Assembly (NCBI GenBank): GCA_026261815.1
Contig: JAMPIT010000856.1
Coordinates: forward strand, 10,524,001-10,588,000
Direction of reading: 5' to 3'
Length of the DNA: 64,000 nucleotides
Source: Monarcha castaneiventris obscurior
Lineage: Eukaryota; Chordata; Aves; Passeriformes; Monarchidae
Shown: positions 38,901 to 51,580 of the stretch, piece after piece
Position numbering within the stretch: position 1 is the first letter of the stretch
Layout of the letters: every line of letters starts with the position of its first letter
Program-made: the position numbers and the translations under genes
The notes under the pieces: generated by a model
Databases searched by the model: none
What the model saw: only the letters and a program-made list of their open reading frames with translations
Told to the model about the DNA's origin: nothing

Positions 38901-40233
38901 CCAGGATTAACACAGGATTGAAAAATACAATCCTTGATTCTGATCCTGCAGAGACTTATTAATGGCCTTAATTTTAAGCACTGATACTTCAGTAGGACTG
39001 TTCCCAGTATGAAGAACCTACGTGAGACTTAGCAGAATTGAGATCCAAAACACTAACTTTGCCTTAGTCTTCTTAATTATAACAGTGCACTATTTCCAGG
39101 GACAATTGCCAGCTGCCTCAATTACAGGGAGCTGCAGAGCAGCAGGTTGTGTTTGTGCATTGATCCTACAGTGTCTGACTTCACAACCCTGGTGCCATCC
39201 AGCCCTTGAACCTACAGACAATGAATATTCTGATTTTCTCTTACTCTCTTTTGCTCCATGACAGAATGAGTTACCCTTTGCTTCTGACCATTCCAGCAGC
39301 ACAGCTGGGTGCTGCCTCCTCTCCCTCTTCTTTCCATCCACAGGAGCGTTGAGTATTCATTAGAAAAAAGAGAGATACTATCACAGCCACAGTTGTCTCC
39401 TCCTTCAGAAACCTCACAGCAGGTTAATCTAAATTCTGTAACCAAAAAGAAGCAGTTGGGCTTTGTAGTGCCCCTTTCCCTGCTCTGCTTCTGGTCATGC
39501 CAGAAAGAATCTGTCCTTACTGCATCACTTTCACCCCCTCACAGGATATATATGTCTTATTCCAGAAATAAGTTTTGCCCAGTGTCTATACCATGTGCAC
39601 ATTCCACTACATCTCCTGATAGTTCTCCCTATCACCCCCTCCTCTCTTCAAGGACAGCAAGTTCCTACAAGATCTCTTGTCATGATCCTGCTTCCTCTGG
39701 GCTTGTCAGAGCAGACACTGTGCTCCTGCTCCCCTGTCGTAATGCTGCTGAGAGTTATATAAACAAAAGTAGCCATGCCTGGTACACTGCCTCACCCAAG
39801 TGATGTGAAGCTGAAGCGTTGCGGATGAGCCTGCAGTGCTTTTGTGGGGGTACCATGTAATGAGCCGATAAACCACACAGTTACTGCCTTCTCACATGGC
39901 ATTTACTTTCTCCAGGGCAGGGAAAGCCAATCCTGCCTGAGCAGTAATGGTCTCCAGCAACTATAAAAGCAAAATGAAAAGTGACACTTTTCAACTCAGC
40001 AAAATATAAAAGTGAGCTCTCCTTCTCCACTCCTCTGAACACTTGAGTTTTTGGCTCCCAGCCAGGGCTGTCAGTTTAGACTAGACTCAGCAAAGTGAAA
40101 GCCTCTGCTGAAAGCATTGTATCATCATCTTAATCTTTCTCCTCACATCTTCTTGTTTGTTAATTCATCTTTATTAGGGCTTTTGGTACTCACTATCATA
40201 CTTGTTTTGTTTCTTATACCTCAGTCATCCACA

Positions 40234-40269
40234 ATGGTTTCTTATATGGAAATGGTTTCCTATATGGAA
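40234..40269. repeat. 18-bp direct tandem duplication
   Basis: ATGGTTTCTTATATGGAA is followed immediately by a second copy differing at one base (C for T at position 9). The duplication is short and simple, with no gene implied. Confidence 0.85.
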
Positions 40270-43200
40270 AAAAGGTTGGACCTCAATTTTAAGGTAATAA
40301 GGATCAAGTTGTGCTAAGTCTTGTGAGGTCACTTCTTGTTTGCCTCTGATGAAAATGTCTGTGGCTGTGCTGGAAAATTTCAAGTCCTGTTTTTTCTGCA
40401 TGCATAGGTCAATATTACTGAGCTGCTTTCTTTGGGAGAGGCAGTGACTGCTGAGAACCCAAGATGAAGGTATTGTAGCAGTGTACAGTTCTATTGATAG
40501 CAAATGTCTGTTTCTCAGCTGTTTTTGAAAGCAGAACACTACCACAGTCTTTAGAAATGTAAACGAACTCCTGGTCTGTTTCAAGAAATCAGAACAAAAT
40601 CTCCCCTTTATCTGTATATCTGTGCTTTCACCATTACTGATCCTTCCACACCTGCTCAGCAGCCTCTTGCACCAACACTCCATGTCCAAGGTTTGGTTTT
40701 CCCTTCTGTCCTTTCATCATCTCCAGTGCAATATTCATGTATGATTTTTTTATTCCCTTTAGATTTGAGCGTTTTTATTCCCTTCAAATTACGAGCTTTC
40801 TATTCTTCCTTGCTGTCATCCCTTTTCTTCTCTCTGAAGCCATCAAGTACCAGAGTATTTCACAGGAAGACCTTAGGCCAGTGTCTGATATATAGTTTTT
40901 GTACCAGAATAGTGTTCTGTGTGTATGAAATCACTTTTAAAACAATTTCATTATCCTTCCATTTCCATTAGGATTTTTTTGCTTCCTTGTCCATACAGAA
41001 GTCTGGAGAGCCACAGCTTTTGGCCAGCAGATCTTCACCTGTTGGCCACTAACACCTTGTATTTTTGTCATATCGCAAGAGTGAAGTCTTCTGAAACTGA
41101 TGTTCACTGCTCCTCCCTCGTCTCCAAACCCTGTTTGCCTAATCACTCTGATTACATCATTGCTTAGTTACTTTGGTTGTATTTCCAGACACAGGCTGTG
41201 CCCAAATGTGAAACATGTTCTAGACCTTCTATATTAAAAAATAAATTAAACGGGAAAACATCAGATTCCCTGTTTCAACTTCTGTAACAGAATAGGACAA
41301 AGATTTCAGAGAATGTTTATAGGAAACCCATTCCCTGCCATGTCAGGGGAAGACTGATGGTTTTCCAAGCAGCTCTCAGCCTTCATGACAGCCTGCTGTC
41401 GATTTGTTAAATCTCTTAAGACCCAAACCATAGTCTTGTTCAAACACTTGACTTTTCCCCTGAGAACCTTGCATGGCCAGAAATGGATTGCTGACCATTC
41501 CTGAAGGAAGTGTCCTGTCTTGTTCATTAAGTGGATGATGCTAACAAACCTTGAATCACCCATTAGTGAGTGGTTAAATGCAGTGAGAGCAAATACACTC
41601 CATGGATGCTTTCATTTCTCATGGTTAGAGAAATACAACAACCTGAGGTACAAGACAGGCATGACTTCTGCTCAGGAGAAAGGCAGTCCAGGCCCTAACA
41701 ACAGGGATGTAATTAGCAAAAAGCTGTCTGCTGGTGTATTTTGAGAAAGAATTATTTTGTTGTGGATAAATTTTCAAGATTCCGTTATATTGGTGTAGAG
41801 AGAGAGCTTAATAGATCCATGATAGAATAGAGAATTTAGTTTGTTTCATCGTGTAAGGATAAGAATTGGATACCGCAGTTGCAAGGGGAACACATCATTC
41901 CCTAAATCCTGATATGAAATGGTAGTTCCCTCTTTCTGTCAATACTTTTAAGATTATTGCTTCTTTGTCTCACTGAAATTCCAATTTAGAAGTCGCTGGG
42001 GTTTCTTAAAATTTACAGGTTTTACTCTCTGGAAGTTTAAGCCTGCAAGTTTATAAGCAGTTTTTCATATTTTGGTGAGCCAGAAGAGCATAGATGCATA
42101 ATTTCATGTCTTTTCAGAAACAGACAATATGGTTTCTTTGTTCTCGCCAAAACTTTTTAGACTCTTAAATAAGTCTAAAGCACTATGCAGTGCTGTAAAT
42201 TTTAGACAATTTTTTTCAGTTTTATATGAAAGGACCGTGCCCATCTCTCTGTCCTCTCTCTCCTTTATACAAAATATAATGTAGGCACCTTTCTGTGAAT
42301 GAATGGGGGTCAGTAAACTCAGCAGTGGTCTGGTATGTTTTACACAAGAATCAAGTGATTAACACATCAAATCGGGTAATTAGTGCAATGTCTCATAAAA
42401 CCAGGCTTCAGTTTTATTAGATATCATTATCTATTAATGTAATAAATTTAAGAAGTTATTAAAATCGTGGCAGTTTAGATCTACAGATAAAAACCTAGAC
42501 CTATGTGTGCTTGAATTAATTTCGCTTCCATTACTTATTTTGAGATGGGTTATCTGCATTCTATTACATCAGGTGCATCAGAAGTAACTCCATGAATGAC
42601 AAGTGAATTGATGTTTGTTACAAATTTCATGGCCTGTAATGAGTGTGGGTACCTAGGTATTGGAATGAAGTGAAAGTCCTACAGTTGTAAAGGCATTAAA
42701 TATTCTAACACAGACCTGTCATGCAGTGAGGAAGCACAGCTTCCAGACACCTACACTATTGTTTCAAAGAGAAATATTAAAGATTCCAACCCAGGTATTC
42801 ATTTATGGATCAATAAATAGCACTCATATAGTTTTATGGCTATGTTTAATCTCACATATGTAAAATGTGCCATGATATATCACCACTATTTATATGCATC
42901 CTAAGAGCTCTTCCACAGGAATGCTCAGAGTCCTTCCCTTGGGAACTACACAGTTAAAAAGAAAATGAACATGAGAGCCTGGGAGAACAAATACATCCAA
43001 AGATGAAAAAATAATTTGTAAGCAGCAAGTCATAGAGAAATGCCACATACTGATCAAGTGGGACATCAAGATTTCTGTCAGCTCCGGGCTGTGCCCTGTG
43101 TCACAGGGGCCAGTTCATCCTCACAGGAACTCTCCACTACCTGCTGCTTCTGCCCTCTTTCCCTTGCTTGGAAAACATTATATGTTCATAACCCGCCTCT

Positions 43201-44109
43201 GAATCCTCTGCTTTCAGAAATGATCATTGCTGTTTTGGCAGAATAACTCTGAATGTGATGTTGGCTAAAGCTTGTTCTATTTAAGGGAAACAATAAGGAG
43301 AAATAAGGCATAACATGGTAATATCTCAGTCTGACCCCTGGGATCTGATAACTTTTCCATCAAATTACTGGCTTAGCACAAGTTGCTTTTGGCAAATTCC
43401 TATTTCAAAAACTTATCTCTGTTCTCCTCTGTAATGAACCAACTCCTGTTCCTGCAGTGAAGCTCTATTTCTGTAAGGATGGCTTCAGCTTCCAGCCTTG
43501 GGAATGTGCAGTTCCTGTTTTTTGGCGGAGACGGATCTTAGGTGTGACTCAGTACAGTAATTCTTGCTTTTCTAATGTGTACTGATGAGATGCTCACGTG
43601 GAGTTTCATGCTCTGGTTTTGACACATCTCATTTATGTAACAGTTTCAAGTTCAAAGGTGCCCTGGTTCTCTTTACAGATGAGGAGACAGAAGCACTGGT
43701 GGATTCTGTGAATCACAGTGGATGCAGAAGACCTGTAATGAAAGGTAAAAATCCTTAACTTCCAGGTCTGTGCTGCTGCATTCCCTGGATATTTAAACTG
43801 TGAAAAATGTCCCCTTACCATTCGAGCTACGTGGATTAATATATAACTCTTGGTTTAGAAAATACATCGTTCATATTATTAATTAACCCTAACATTGCTA
43901 TTTCTGTGAAGTATCTTGTGCTCTCAGCACAAGTTTTCCTCCTCCTGACCTTTTAAAGAATCTGTATAGATTCAAAAAGATAAAATGTTGAAGAATGCAA
44001 GCCATTAAAACTCTGCAGTTGTTTTCAATTTGTCTCTATTAAAATATGCATACTTTTTTAATTGGAATAAATGCTGACCTATAAAGAAGACAAGAAACAT
44101 TTCCAATTT

Positions 44110-44129
44110 AAAACAAACAAACAAACAAA
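44110..44129. repeat. (AAAC)n microsatellite
   Basis: About five AAAC units. No further structure. Confidence 0.75.
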
Positions 44130-44921
44130 GTAACCCACCTCTCCTTGCATCTACTGAATTTCAAGTTTGATAGATTATCCTTCAGATTCCAGATACATTA
44201 AATCCTTCAGAGTAATATTTAGAATACATATTGACAGTGCTACTATTACATAAATGGGGAAAGGTGACCTTGTGTTTTAAGCAAAAGAAGAGATATGGGA
44301 CTGATTACTTTATTTAGAAAAGAATTTAACAGAAGTTGTTGAACTAAAATTATTTTTTCCAGTATTTGTTCGGACAACAATGATCTGAATTCTATCAATG
44401 TTTCTTTTTTCCATAAGAGTGATTGTATTTCTTCCTGTCCCTCTTTATTTTAAGAAAAAAATATTGTTTTAGAAGTGTTTGCCTTGATCTCTTAACTTTC
44501 TCCAGTTGTGGTGTTGTTTTGTTTTTTTTCAAATAGACCAAAACATTGAACTATGTTGAAAAACTATTTTTACCACTTGCAAGAGAGGGGAAATACTCTT
44601 TTTTTATCTCTCCAATACTTCGTCTCATCATCCATTGAGGATGGATATGAATATATAACTCATTGGTTGCTGTGAAACTAAATCATTTGTCTGGAAGGTT
44701 TAAAGATCCTTGGATTTTAAGCCCTATGGACATGTAGTTAAGAACATATGGAAGAGCATAAGCACCTGAACTATGGCTCATACCCAATTTTGATGAATGA
44801 TGTATGTGTAAGGGAAAGAGAATAGTTGGAATAACCACTTAATTAACTCTGACTCTTCTGGAAAGAGCATCACAGAATCTGGAGCTTCCCTCTCTTTGGC
44901 CTCAAGAAGGGGCAGAATTGG

Positions 44922-45192
44922 TCATAGAACGACAGAACTGTAGAATCCCAGAATGCTTTGGTTTGGAAAGGACCTTAAAGCCCATCTTTTTCTACCCCCT
45001 GCCATGGGCAGGGACACCTTCCACTGCCCCACGTTGTTCCAAGGCCTGTCCAACTTGGCCTGGAACAATTCCAGGGATGGGGCAGCCACAGATTCTGTGG
45101 GCCTCAGCACCCACACAGGGAGGAATTTCTTCCCAATATCCCATCTAAATCTACCCTCCTTCAGCTTAAAGTTATTCACCTTTATCCTATCA
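44922..45192 (-). mobile_element. CR1 LINE, 3'-end fragment
   Basis: About 270 bp in minus orientation. The tail is at the left (TCATAGAACGACAGAACTGT), then TTTGGTTTGGAAAGGACCTT, CCCCCTGCCATGGGCAGGGA, a GGCCTGGAACAATTCCAGGG block, the GGGGCAGCCACAGATTCTGT block, the GGAATTTCTTCCCAATATCC block and a CTTTATCCTATCA end. Overlapping short open frames on both strands across 44918-45303 come from the repeat. Confidence 0.92.
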
Positions 45193-46814
45193 AAAGCTCA
45201 GGTCTGGGTTCTTTGCTACAGTGGAGGGCTGGTCTGTGAATCCAGATCCCAGAATGGATTTGAGCCCAAATTTTCAACAATGGGTGAATATGCTAACAGG
45301 TGACTGGGATAAATGCCATAATACTGTCAAACTTGACAGAGACTGTACATTTTGTGCAAAACCACGTAAGCCCCACCACTGTCAAATGAAAGAGGGAATT
45401 TTATGCTCTCTGTTCCCCTCTGATATATGTTTGGCTGTCATCTTATTTCATAGTCGAGGCAATTGAAACACTGTTTAAATGTGTATCATAAACCTATAGA
45501 TGAGAACATTTCCCTGCTGGATTTAAACCATTACCCCCAAAGGTGTTAAGGAAACCACGCTGTGTGTCACTTTTTAAGATCAAGGGGCATTTTTGATGTT
45601 AATGCCTAGAAAAGGCAGATGAACAGTAACAGCTGCTTATGCACAGGCTGGTGAATTGAATAGGGAAATACTTCTGTTCTGGAAGTCAGATCTCCAGAGA
45701 AAAATGATAAATTGTGAGCATCCTTAAGTAAGAGTGATAGTCTCTAAGGATAGTTGAGCAAGGCTGATCATATAAAATATGTAAAAAGGGGAAAATATTT
45801 AATACTTCTGATTCTCTGCTCTAAAGAGTTGGAAGGGTTGTGTTAACAATATATACGGTGCTGCTGTGCTCAGGCATGCAGGAGAAATGCAATATATTAG
45901 TTCTCAAATCAGTAGTTTGTGAAATGCGTTTCTGGTATCCAGGGATTTTCAGGACTGTTACACTGATAAGGAGTCAAGGGCAGTCTCCTCATGGGCTGGG
46001 ATGGCTCTCCTGGGAGAAGAAGGGAACAGAATAAAAGGAGCAGCAGGATTAAGAGCTGGACATTTTAGTGTTTCTTTACTTCCAAATGCAGATTTTTTTA
46101 AACTCTTCAGTCTGCAGATATTTAAAACTCTTCAGCAGCTTCAGTTCTGACTTAGAGCTGATGAATCACCTTGTAAAAAGACCTTCTGCAGGAAGTTGTG
46201 GTGTGCAAGGGGAACCTTACAACGAGGGAAGTTAATTCCCATAGGAATTATATACGATTCCTGTGGGACAGACAGAAGGACAAAGAAGAGAAACTTTCCC
46301 TATAGGCCCCAATAACGATGTTCTGCTGTGAAAGCTACCCGTGGGAGAAATACTTAGGAGGCCAGCAAAAATGGGGAGGAGTATCTAAGATTCCAAGTCT
46401 TCTCCACTGGTTGATCACCTGATGAAATAACCTTGACATTTTGCTGTCTTTTTTATTCAAGGAACCCAAAGTAAAAGCCTGGAGGAAGGGAAGGTTCAGC
46501 ACCACCAAAGGATTTAAGATGCATTTGAAATTCAGGTTGTACCACCAGGGCTCAGATCCTGCAGAATTAGACCAATTGGAAGGAACTAAATATGCTCTTC
46601 TTTTCTGAAGTGTCTGAGAAAGAGCGAGACAGAAAACATTCCAAGTGTGTTCTTCCAGGGGAGTTTCAGGTGAGGAGAGTTCCTTTGAAAGCAGAGGTGC
46701 AATTTATTATTTCCTGCATCATCTGAGAAGCCATAACCAACAACAATAACAAAAAAGTACTGTTTATTGTTACCCATTGACTGAACAGCTTGTTAAACTG
46801 AAAGTTCCAGTGGA

Positions 46815-46846
<32 letters not shown>

Positions 46847-48410
46847 AAAAAAAGAAACAGAGGACAGAGACAGTATTTTTTTGAGGCAATTCAGTTTTCT
46901 CACCCCCAAATAATAAAAATTAAATTGGAACATTTCTTGCTTAGAACTTTACCAGTCAGACTCCTAAACCCTGAATTTGGGCCAGGAAAGCCCCTTACTC
47001 AAACTCTGCAGCTTTTTTGCTGTATTTTTGGCGATGCATCTGAATTTTCTCATTTTGTGGTAGCCTAATAGAACATAATTATTTTCTACACTTACATTGT
47101 GTGAAACACATTTCAGTCTGCCAGCCTCAAGGAACTGCAACCTCACCATAACACTTTTATAGCTTGAGAGAATTTTTTACACCTGAAAACTGGGATTAAG
47201 ATTGTAAATTCTTATAAAAGAACATTGATACTCAGTTACATGTGGCTTTGTGATTGATGACTGTATCCTGCTCAGCTAATCTCAGTTTGCCAGTAAAGCC
47301 TTTATGACTATGAGAATTTTAGGTCCTTTGATTTCTGTGATAGATTCCTTAAAGCTGCTCGGGCTTTGCTGGATAATTGCTTCATCTCTAGAGCGTCACT
47401 TTAGGCCCAGGGAAATGTGGCATCATCTTTAAAACAGTTACCTTACTTTTTGATCTGTTTGTAATCAGCATTAAACAAAGCAAAAGCAGGAACAGGAACA
47501 AATGATAGCAAACCCCTTGCTTGGCTCCCCAGGGCAGTTTCAGAGTGGGCTGGCTGACACCCTGTTTGCTGAAGAAATCAAGGACAGAAGGAGAAAGCTG
47601 TAATGAGACTTGGTGAGTCTTGATTTGAATTTTTAGCATGTTTTTCCTTTCAGGTTAGGAACCATGTGTGGAAGATCTGTGGTTTTAAAATTGAAGTGAA
47701 GCCACAGAGCCTCCTGCCAGCAGAGTTAGTTTCTCTGGTTGTGCTTAAAATGGTTCCTCTGTTGCATGCACAAATCAGCTTCCTCTGTGAAAGCAGCAGA
47801 AATCTCAACTCAAAAGTGACTTGTATTGGTTTTGGTGGAAGAATTGTCGGCCATGATTCTTATAACTCTATTTCACAGTTTTCCCCTAAAGTTTGGCTGA
47901 CTTTCCCCCAGTCAGAAACTGCAGAACCTCACCTCTGCAGTTGTCACACGAGATGTTTTTGGCTGCTCAAAGCAGGAGGTTTTCCTGCACCTCACCACAT
48001 GCAACTCCAAGTTTGTTCAGCAGTGAATTTTGGTAAAGTTGCACAAGAATATAAGTAGCACATCACAGTATAGTCCTTACTGGAAAAAAAACTGGTAGGG
48101 GAGTAGCAAGTTCTGCTATTGCTCAGCAGGAGACAGAAATCCCTGCCTTCCTTAGTGTTTGAGCTCTTGATTAGAGAACTGGAATTGCTTCCAGAGTCCC
48201 TTTCAGTATCATCGCTATGGATAAACTTAGACCCTCACATGTCCACGTACAGTTACAAACATGTGAAATTAGAGCAGAAAGAAGGGAGGATTGGAGCAGA
48301 GCTGCCCACCACATTTTGCTGCCTGGAATATATTCTGTACTCTTACAATTTTTCCAGGGTTCTGGTTTTCAGTTTGGTAAGAACACTTTATGTGTTATTG
48401 TAGCAACACT
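45193..48410. other. non-coding stretch
   Basis: No repeat family is recognised apart from the ATT microsatellite at 46815. One terminal-exon-like frame, 47654-48058 on the plus strand, opens after TTTTTCCTTTCAG and runs 134 codons to TAG. The peptide is unrecognised and there is no AATAAA until about 48715. It is mentioned for completeness and not called. Confidence 0.4.
46815..46845. repeat. (ATT)n microsatellite, about ten units
   Basis: An uninterrupted ATT trinucleotide run of about 31 bases, followed by an A-rich stretch. Perfect runs of this length are often polymorphic. Confidence 0.95.
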
Positions 48411-48700
48411 TTGAGCCATGTGTTTTCTCTATTTTCTTTACATTTCTTCTTTTCACTCTATCTCCTCACTTCCTCTATTTTGTTCTTTGACGCTGCTCTA
48501 TCCTTTGATAATTTTTCCACTGTTCTTTTGTACTTATTTTCCATTTGTTGTTTTTCTTTGTTCTCATACCAAATATTTTTTCCTTTCTTATTCTCTCACT
48601 CCACTACTGTCATCATGCTTTCCCCCAACATACATTCCTGAATTCTCTCCCATAGGTCACTTATGCTTATTTTTCTAATGTTTCTGATTTTATTTCTGTT
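48411..48700. repeat. pyrimidine-rich tract 1
   Basis: Nearly 300 bases strongly biased to C and T on the plus strand, in degenerate TTCTC/TTTCT units rather than a clean microsatellite. Overlapping plus-strand open frames of 83 and 86 codons rich in Phe, Leu and Ser are a by-product of the composition. It shares CTCACTTCCTYTATT with tract 2 near 50735. Confidence 0.6.
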
Positions 48701-49559
48701 ACTTTCTCTCAGGAAATAAAAACATGCCCATGCCCATATATACATTGTTGTTTTTTCTAGTCACCCTCAAAGAAAAACTGAACCTTGCAAATACCATGAG
48801 AGAGCAGAAGGCATTCCAGGCAACAAAACCTGTGGGTGACTCTGCTCGAATTCCCCCTTATTGCTCCTGTAATTTGATGTGTTTGCATTTGTAGCTGGAC
48901 CGGTGATTTTTGCACTCACCCTTGCACACAGTCATCCTTATTACACTCATCCTTTCTTCAAGGGTTCTTCTCTCTGATCCTCACACATCCAGGACCTGCC
49001 TCCAGGGAGGCTTCACTTGTGCACACCTGCCCAGTGCAAAGGTAAAGCCTCAGGAGCGACTGGGAGTAGATCTCTACCTGTGCCTTGTACAAGAACCAGC
49101 ACACCAAGCAAGGGGCTCAGCCTCAGGGTCCCTGAGCAGGGTGACAGCAGCACTGAAGGACGTTTCTAGAAGTGATGGTGACTCCTGGGCCCGCGGGACC
49201 AGGAAAACAGCAAGGGCAGGAACTGAGTGACTTTGCTCCTGTGGGCTTGGCTGTAAGGAGACTCGTGGTTGCAGCCTAGAGGTAAATGTTCTCTGTGAGA
49301 CCCACCACGGGCTGGGTTTTCATGTTGGCCTTAAGCCTGAAATCCAACACTGAAGCCAATACAAGATAGTGCAGCTTCTTTGTGTCAGCAAAGACTCCTT
49401 TTGGAAACATATTGCTTGAAGTATCATTTAACTGCAAAATAATCTAATGCATAAAGTAAACCCTGTTGACCACCATTTTAGCAAAACACGCTACTAATAA
49501 AATAGATGCTTTAATGAAAAACCTTTGAAACCTTGGGAAAACCCAGAACTCCTTCTGCC
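48701..49559. other. non-coding stretch
   Basis: Mixed composition. A 106-codon plus-strand frame at 48910-49230 is unrecognised and lacks splice signals that I would defend. No repeat was recognised. Confidence 0.4.
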
Positions 49560-50179
49560 GGGAACGGTTATTCTTGAAACTGTTTTCTTCAGCTCTTTCA
49601 CTCTTTTTTCTCTCCCACCTGCTTTCTACCAGCAAGTGCCCTGAGACACCAGGCTGCTGCCCTGTGCTGGCAGAGGCACAGCACCAGCCGGGCTGGCACG
49701 GAGCACATCCCCGTGTGCCCGAGGCAAACATGCCCTGGCAGTGTGTGGAGCTGGAAGTGAGGCAGAGGAGACGCGCTGCTTTTGTGCCTGAGCCGGGCGT
49801 TTGCGCTGCCTCCACCTCTGCCCACTGCTCTTCCTGGGGAAGGGGCAATGGTGCCTCTTGATTTGCTTGCCTGCTGCAACAGGGCTCTGCTGTCACCTGC
49901 CTGCAGAGTCATTTGCAAACAGGCTCCATCGCTGGGGAGCACAAATGTGTTTTTTTCAAACCCGAAGCAGATTTATAGTCTGGTTTCCTGTCAGATCTTT
50001 GCATTTTCCTTCTCCGCCCCTCCCAGTCTCTGACACACTTTTTCTTGCTTTCTGTGTGGCTCTTTGCTCGTTTCTGCCACCAGTGCCCCAGCCTCCTTCA
50101 TTGCTGATTCTTCCGAAACTTTTGCACTTTGGGGGCCAGGGGGTGTTTTACTCCTTGTGTTTCCTTTACTTTCCAACAG
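49560..50179 (+). promoter_or_regulatory. CpG-enriched segment, possible promoter or 5' exon flank
   Basis: I count 22 CpGs between 49559 and 50302, against near absence in most of the window. GC-rich runs include GAGACGCGCTGC and GAGCCGGGCGTTTGCGCTGC near 49768-49818. A CTCCGCCCCTCCC Sp1-type box lies near 50012 (CCGCCCC). These are features of a weak CpG-island promoter upstream of the exon-like segment at 50180-50302. There is no clear TATA box. Overlapping open frames on both strands here (up to 150 codons) are expected in GC-rich DNA with few stops and are not called as genes. Confidence 0.25.
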
Positions 50180-50302
50180 CCGCAGAGCACAAATAACCTC
50201 TCCAAGACTCCTGGAGAGACGCAGACAATTGCATGGAAGCGACATAGAGAGCGCAGCCCACAGCAGCTGCCCGAGACAGCCGGTCACTCATGAGCACCCA
50301 AG
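50180..50302 (+). CDS. candidate exon B with possible start codon, product unknown
   Basis: The segment starts after CTTTACTTTCCAACAG (AG at 50178-50179) and ends at CCCAAG before GTAAGGAAAG, a good donor at 50303. It is 123 bases long with six CpGs. If coding starts here, the last ATG at 50290-50292 gives Met-Ser-Thr-Gln plus one base. An upstream ATG at 50234 meets a stop after four codons. The ATG context is weak (no purine at -3). One other frame is open right across the segment, so an internal exon is also possible. It joins in phase to candidate C. It could equally be a non-coding first exon, in which case the acceptor-like string before it is coincidental. Confidence 0.25.
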
Positions 50303-50689
50303 GTAAGGAAAGCAGCTGTCAGAGCAGCTCCACCTCCCTGCTGGCTACCACAGCTCTTGGCCCTGGTCAGTGCAAGTTCCACTTTCACCTTTTTTGCATT
50401 GATATTCAAGAGTTTCTTTGAAAATGGTTCCATCCGTGCTTTCCTTGCCCTCAACGGGTCTGGTACTTTGCATGCGCTGATCCTTGCAGCTCAGGGAGGC
50501 AGACAGGTTGTAGCTGGAGGTGCAAATGTGCACTGGGAAAGAGTTGATATGGAGGTCTAGAGAGTGAAGATGAAGGACTGATCATCAGCACTGGTCTCCA
50601 GGGAAATTCTGCTGCCCATAGTATGTTGTGCTGTAGCCCTTTCTTTAAATCTCTTCACTGAGATTTATGCTTTCTGTTAACTAGTAAAA

Positions 50690-51440
50690 TCTTTCTTATT
50701 TGGTTTTCTTCCTCTTTTCATTCGTTCTTCTCACTTCCTTTATTCTATTCTCAACCCTCTCTATCTCTTACTATCTTTTTCACCATCTTTTAATGCTTTT
50801 TATTCATCAAGAGTATTTTCTGTGTGACAAATATTTCCCTTGTTCGTTCCTTTCCTTTCCCTCTGCCTTCTCTCATGCCTGTGCAATAGACTGTACATCC
50901 TCCCTCAAGTTCTTATCTTTCCCTCCTTCCCGTCTGTCAGTTCCTTCTTGTTCTTGTGTTCCCCTTTCCTGTTGCTCCTCCAGCTTCACACCCATGCTCC
51001 TACTTCCTGCTCCATCCCCTCTCTCATGGGTTTGTTGCCCTGGCAAGTTCCTTTTGGCCAGACAGAGGTGTTGCATCTCCATTGGGCTGTCCTTACACAC
51101 GTCTCTTCCCTGTCATTCCCCTCCATGGACATGTGCAGGGTTTGCACATTTACAGTTTTGGGGATGGATCCCAAAATAAGAGACTTTTACACTTGCATAG
51201 CTTCCTTCCAGTGCTCAGACTCACATTTAGTCATTCACAACAAATAACCACTGTCATCCTGTCTCTCTGTTTCTTTCTGTCTCACAAACAGCATTTTCTA
51301 ACACCTGTAACCCCCTTTGTCTTCCTCTCCACTCTCAAATACAGCCTGCCCTGACTTTGTGTATTCTGTCCCTTCTCTTTCTGCCATCCCACTCCTTCCT
51401 ACCTCCTTACCACAACTCTCCACCAGGTTTCTCTATCTGT
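50690..51440. repeat. pyrimidine-rich tract 2
   Basis: About 750 bases dominated by C and T on the plus strand, with degenerate TTCTC, TTCCTT and CCTCT units. It carries Leu-, Ser-, Phe- and Pro-rich open frames of 132 to 159 codons that simply mirror the composition. It would lie in the intron between candidates B and C. Long homopurine-homopyrimidine DNA can form triplex (H-DNA), though interruptions here are frequent. Confidence 0.6.
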
Positions 51441-51580
51441 TTTTATCTTTATATTGCATTCAAACTGGGAGGAACTGCTGATGCAGATGGGCTTGCACTG
51501 CTGCCTTATGATCCCTGCTGCCAGCCTGCGGGGGAACCAGAGGAAGTATTGCAGTCTCTCAGCTCTTCTTTCCTCTGCAG

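Larger units (their letters stand above)
34245..44921. other. non-coding stretch with minor simple repeats
   Basis: More than 10 kb with no recognised gene or interspersed repeat. The longest open frame is 164 codons at 39309-39803 (plus). A good acceptor-like TCTTCTTTCCATCCACAG lies inside it at about 39343, but no matching consensus donor was found and the latter half is not protein-like. A 154-codon minus-strand frame at 40225-40689 is unrecognised. AT-rich blocks with TAAT cores occur around 42360-42540. Confidence 0.45.

Noticed and set aside
39309..39803. 164-codon open frame containing a good acceptor near 39343
   Set aside because: No consensus donor follows and the second half is Ser/Pro-rich and not protein-like. 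Possible exon, but too weak to call.
40225..40689. 154-codon minus-strand open frame
   Set aside because: No recognised domain, no splice signals that fit, and the length is explained by chance.
47654..48058. 134-codon frame after a TTTTTCCTTTCAG acceptor
   Set aside because: No nearby poly(A) signal, no recognised peptide, and one frame of this length is expected by chance.
49444..49942. Long minus-strand frames (150 and 114 codons) in the CpG-rich segment
   Set aside because: GC-rich DNA has few stops, and several frames on both strands are open at once with no recognisable protein.
50700..51354. Overlapping 130-160-codon plus-strand frames rich in Leu, Ser, Phe and Pro
   Set aside because: By-product of the pyrimidine-rich tract, where stop codons (which need purines) are rare.
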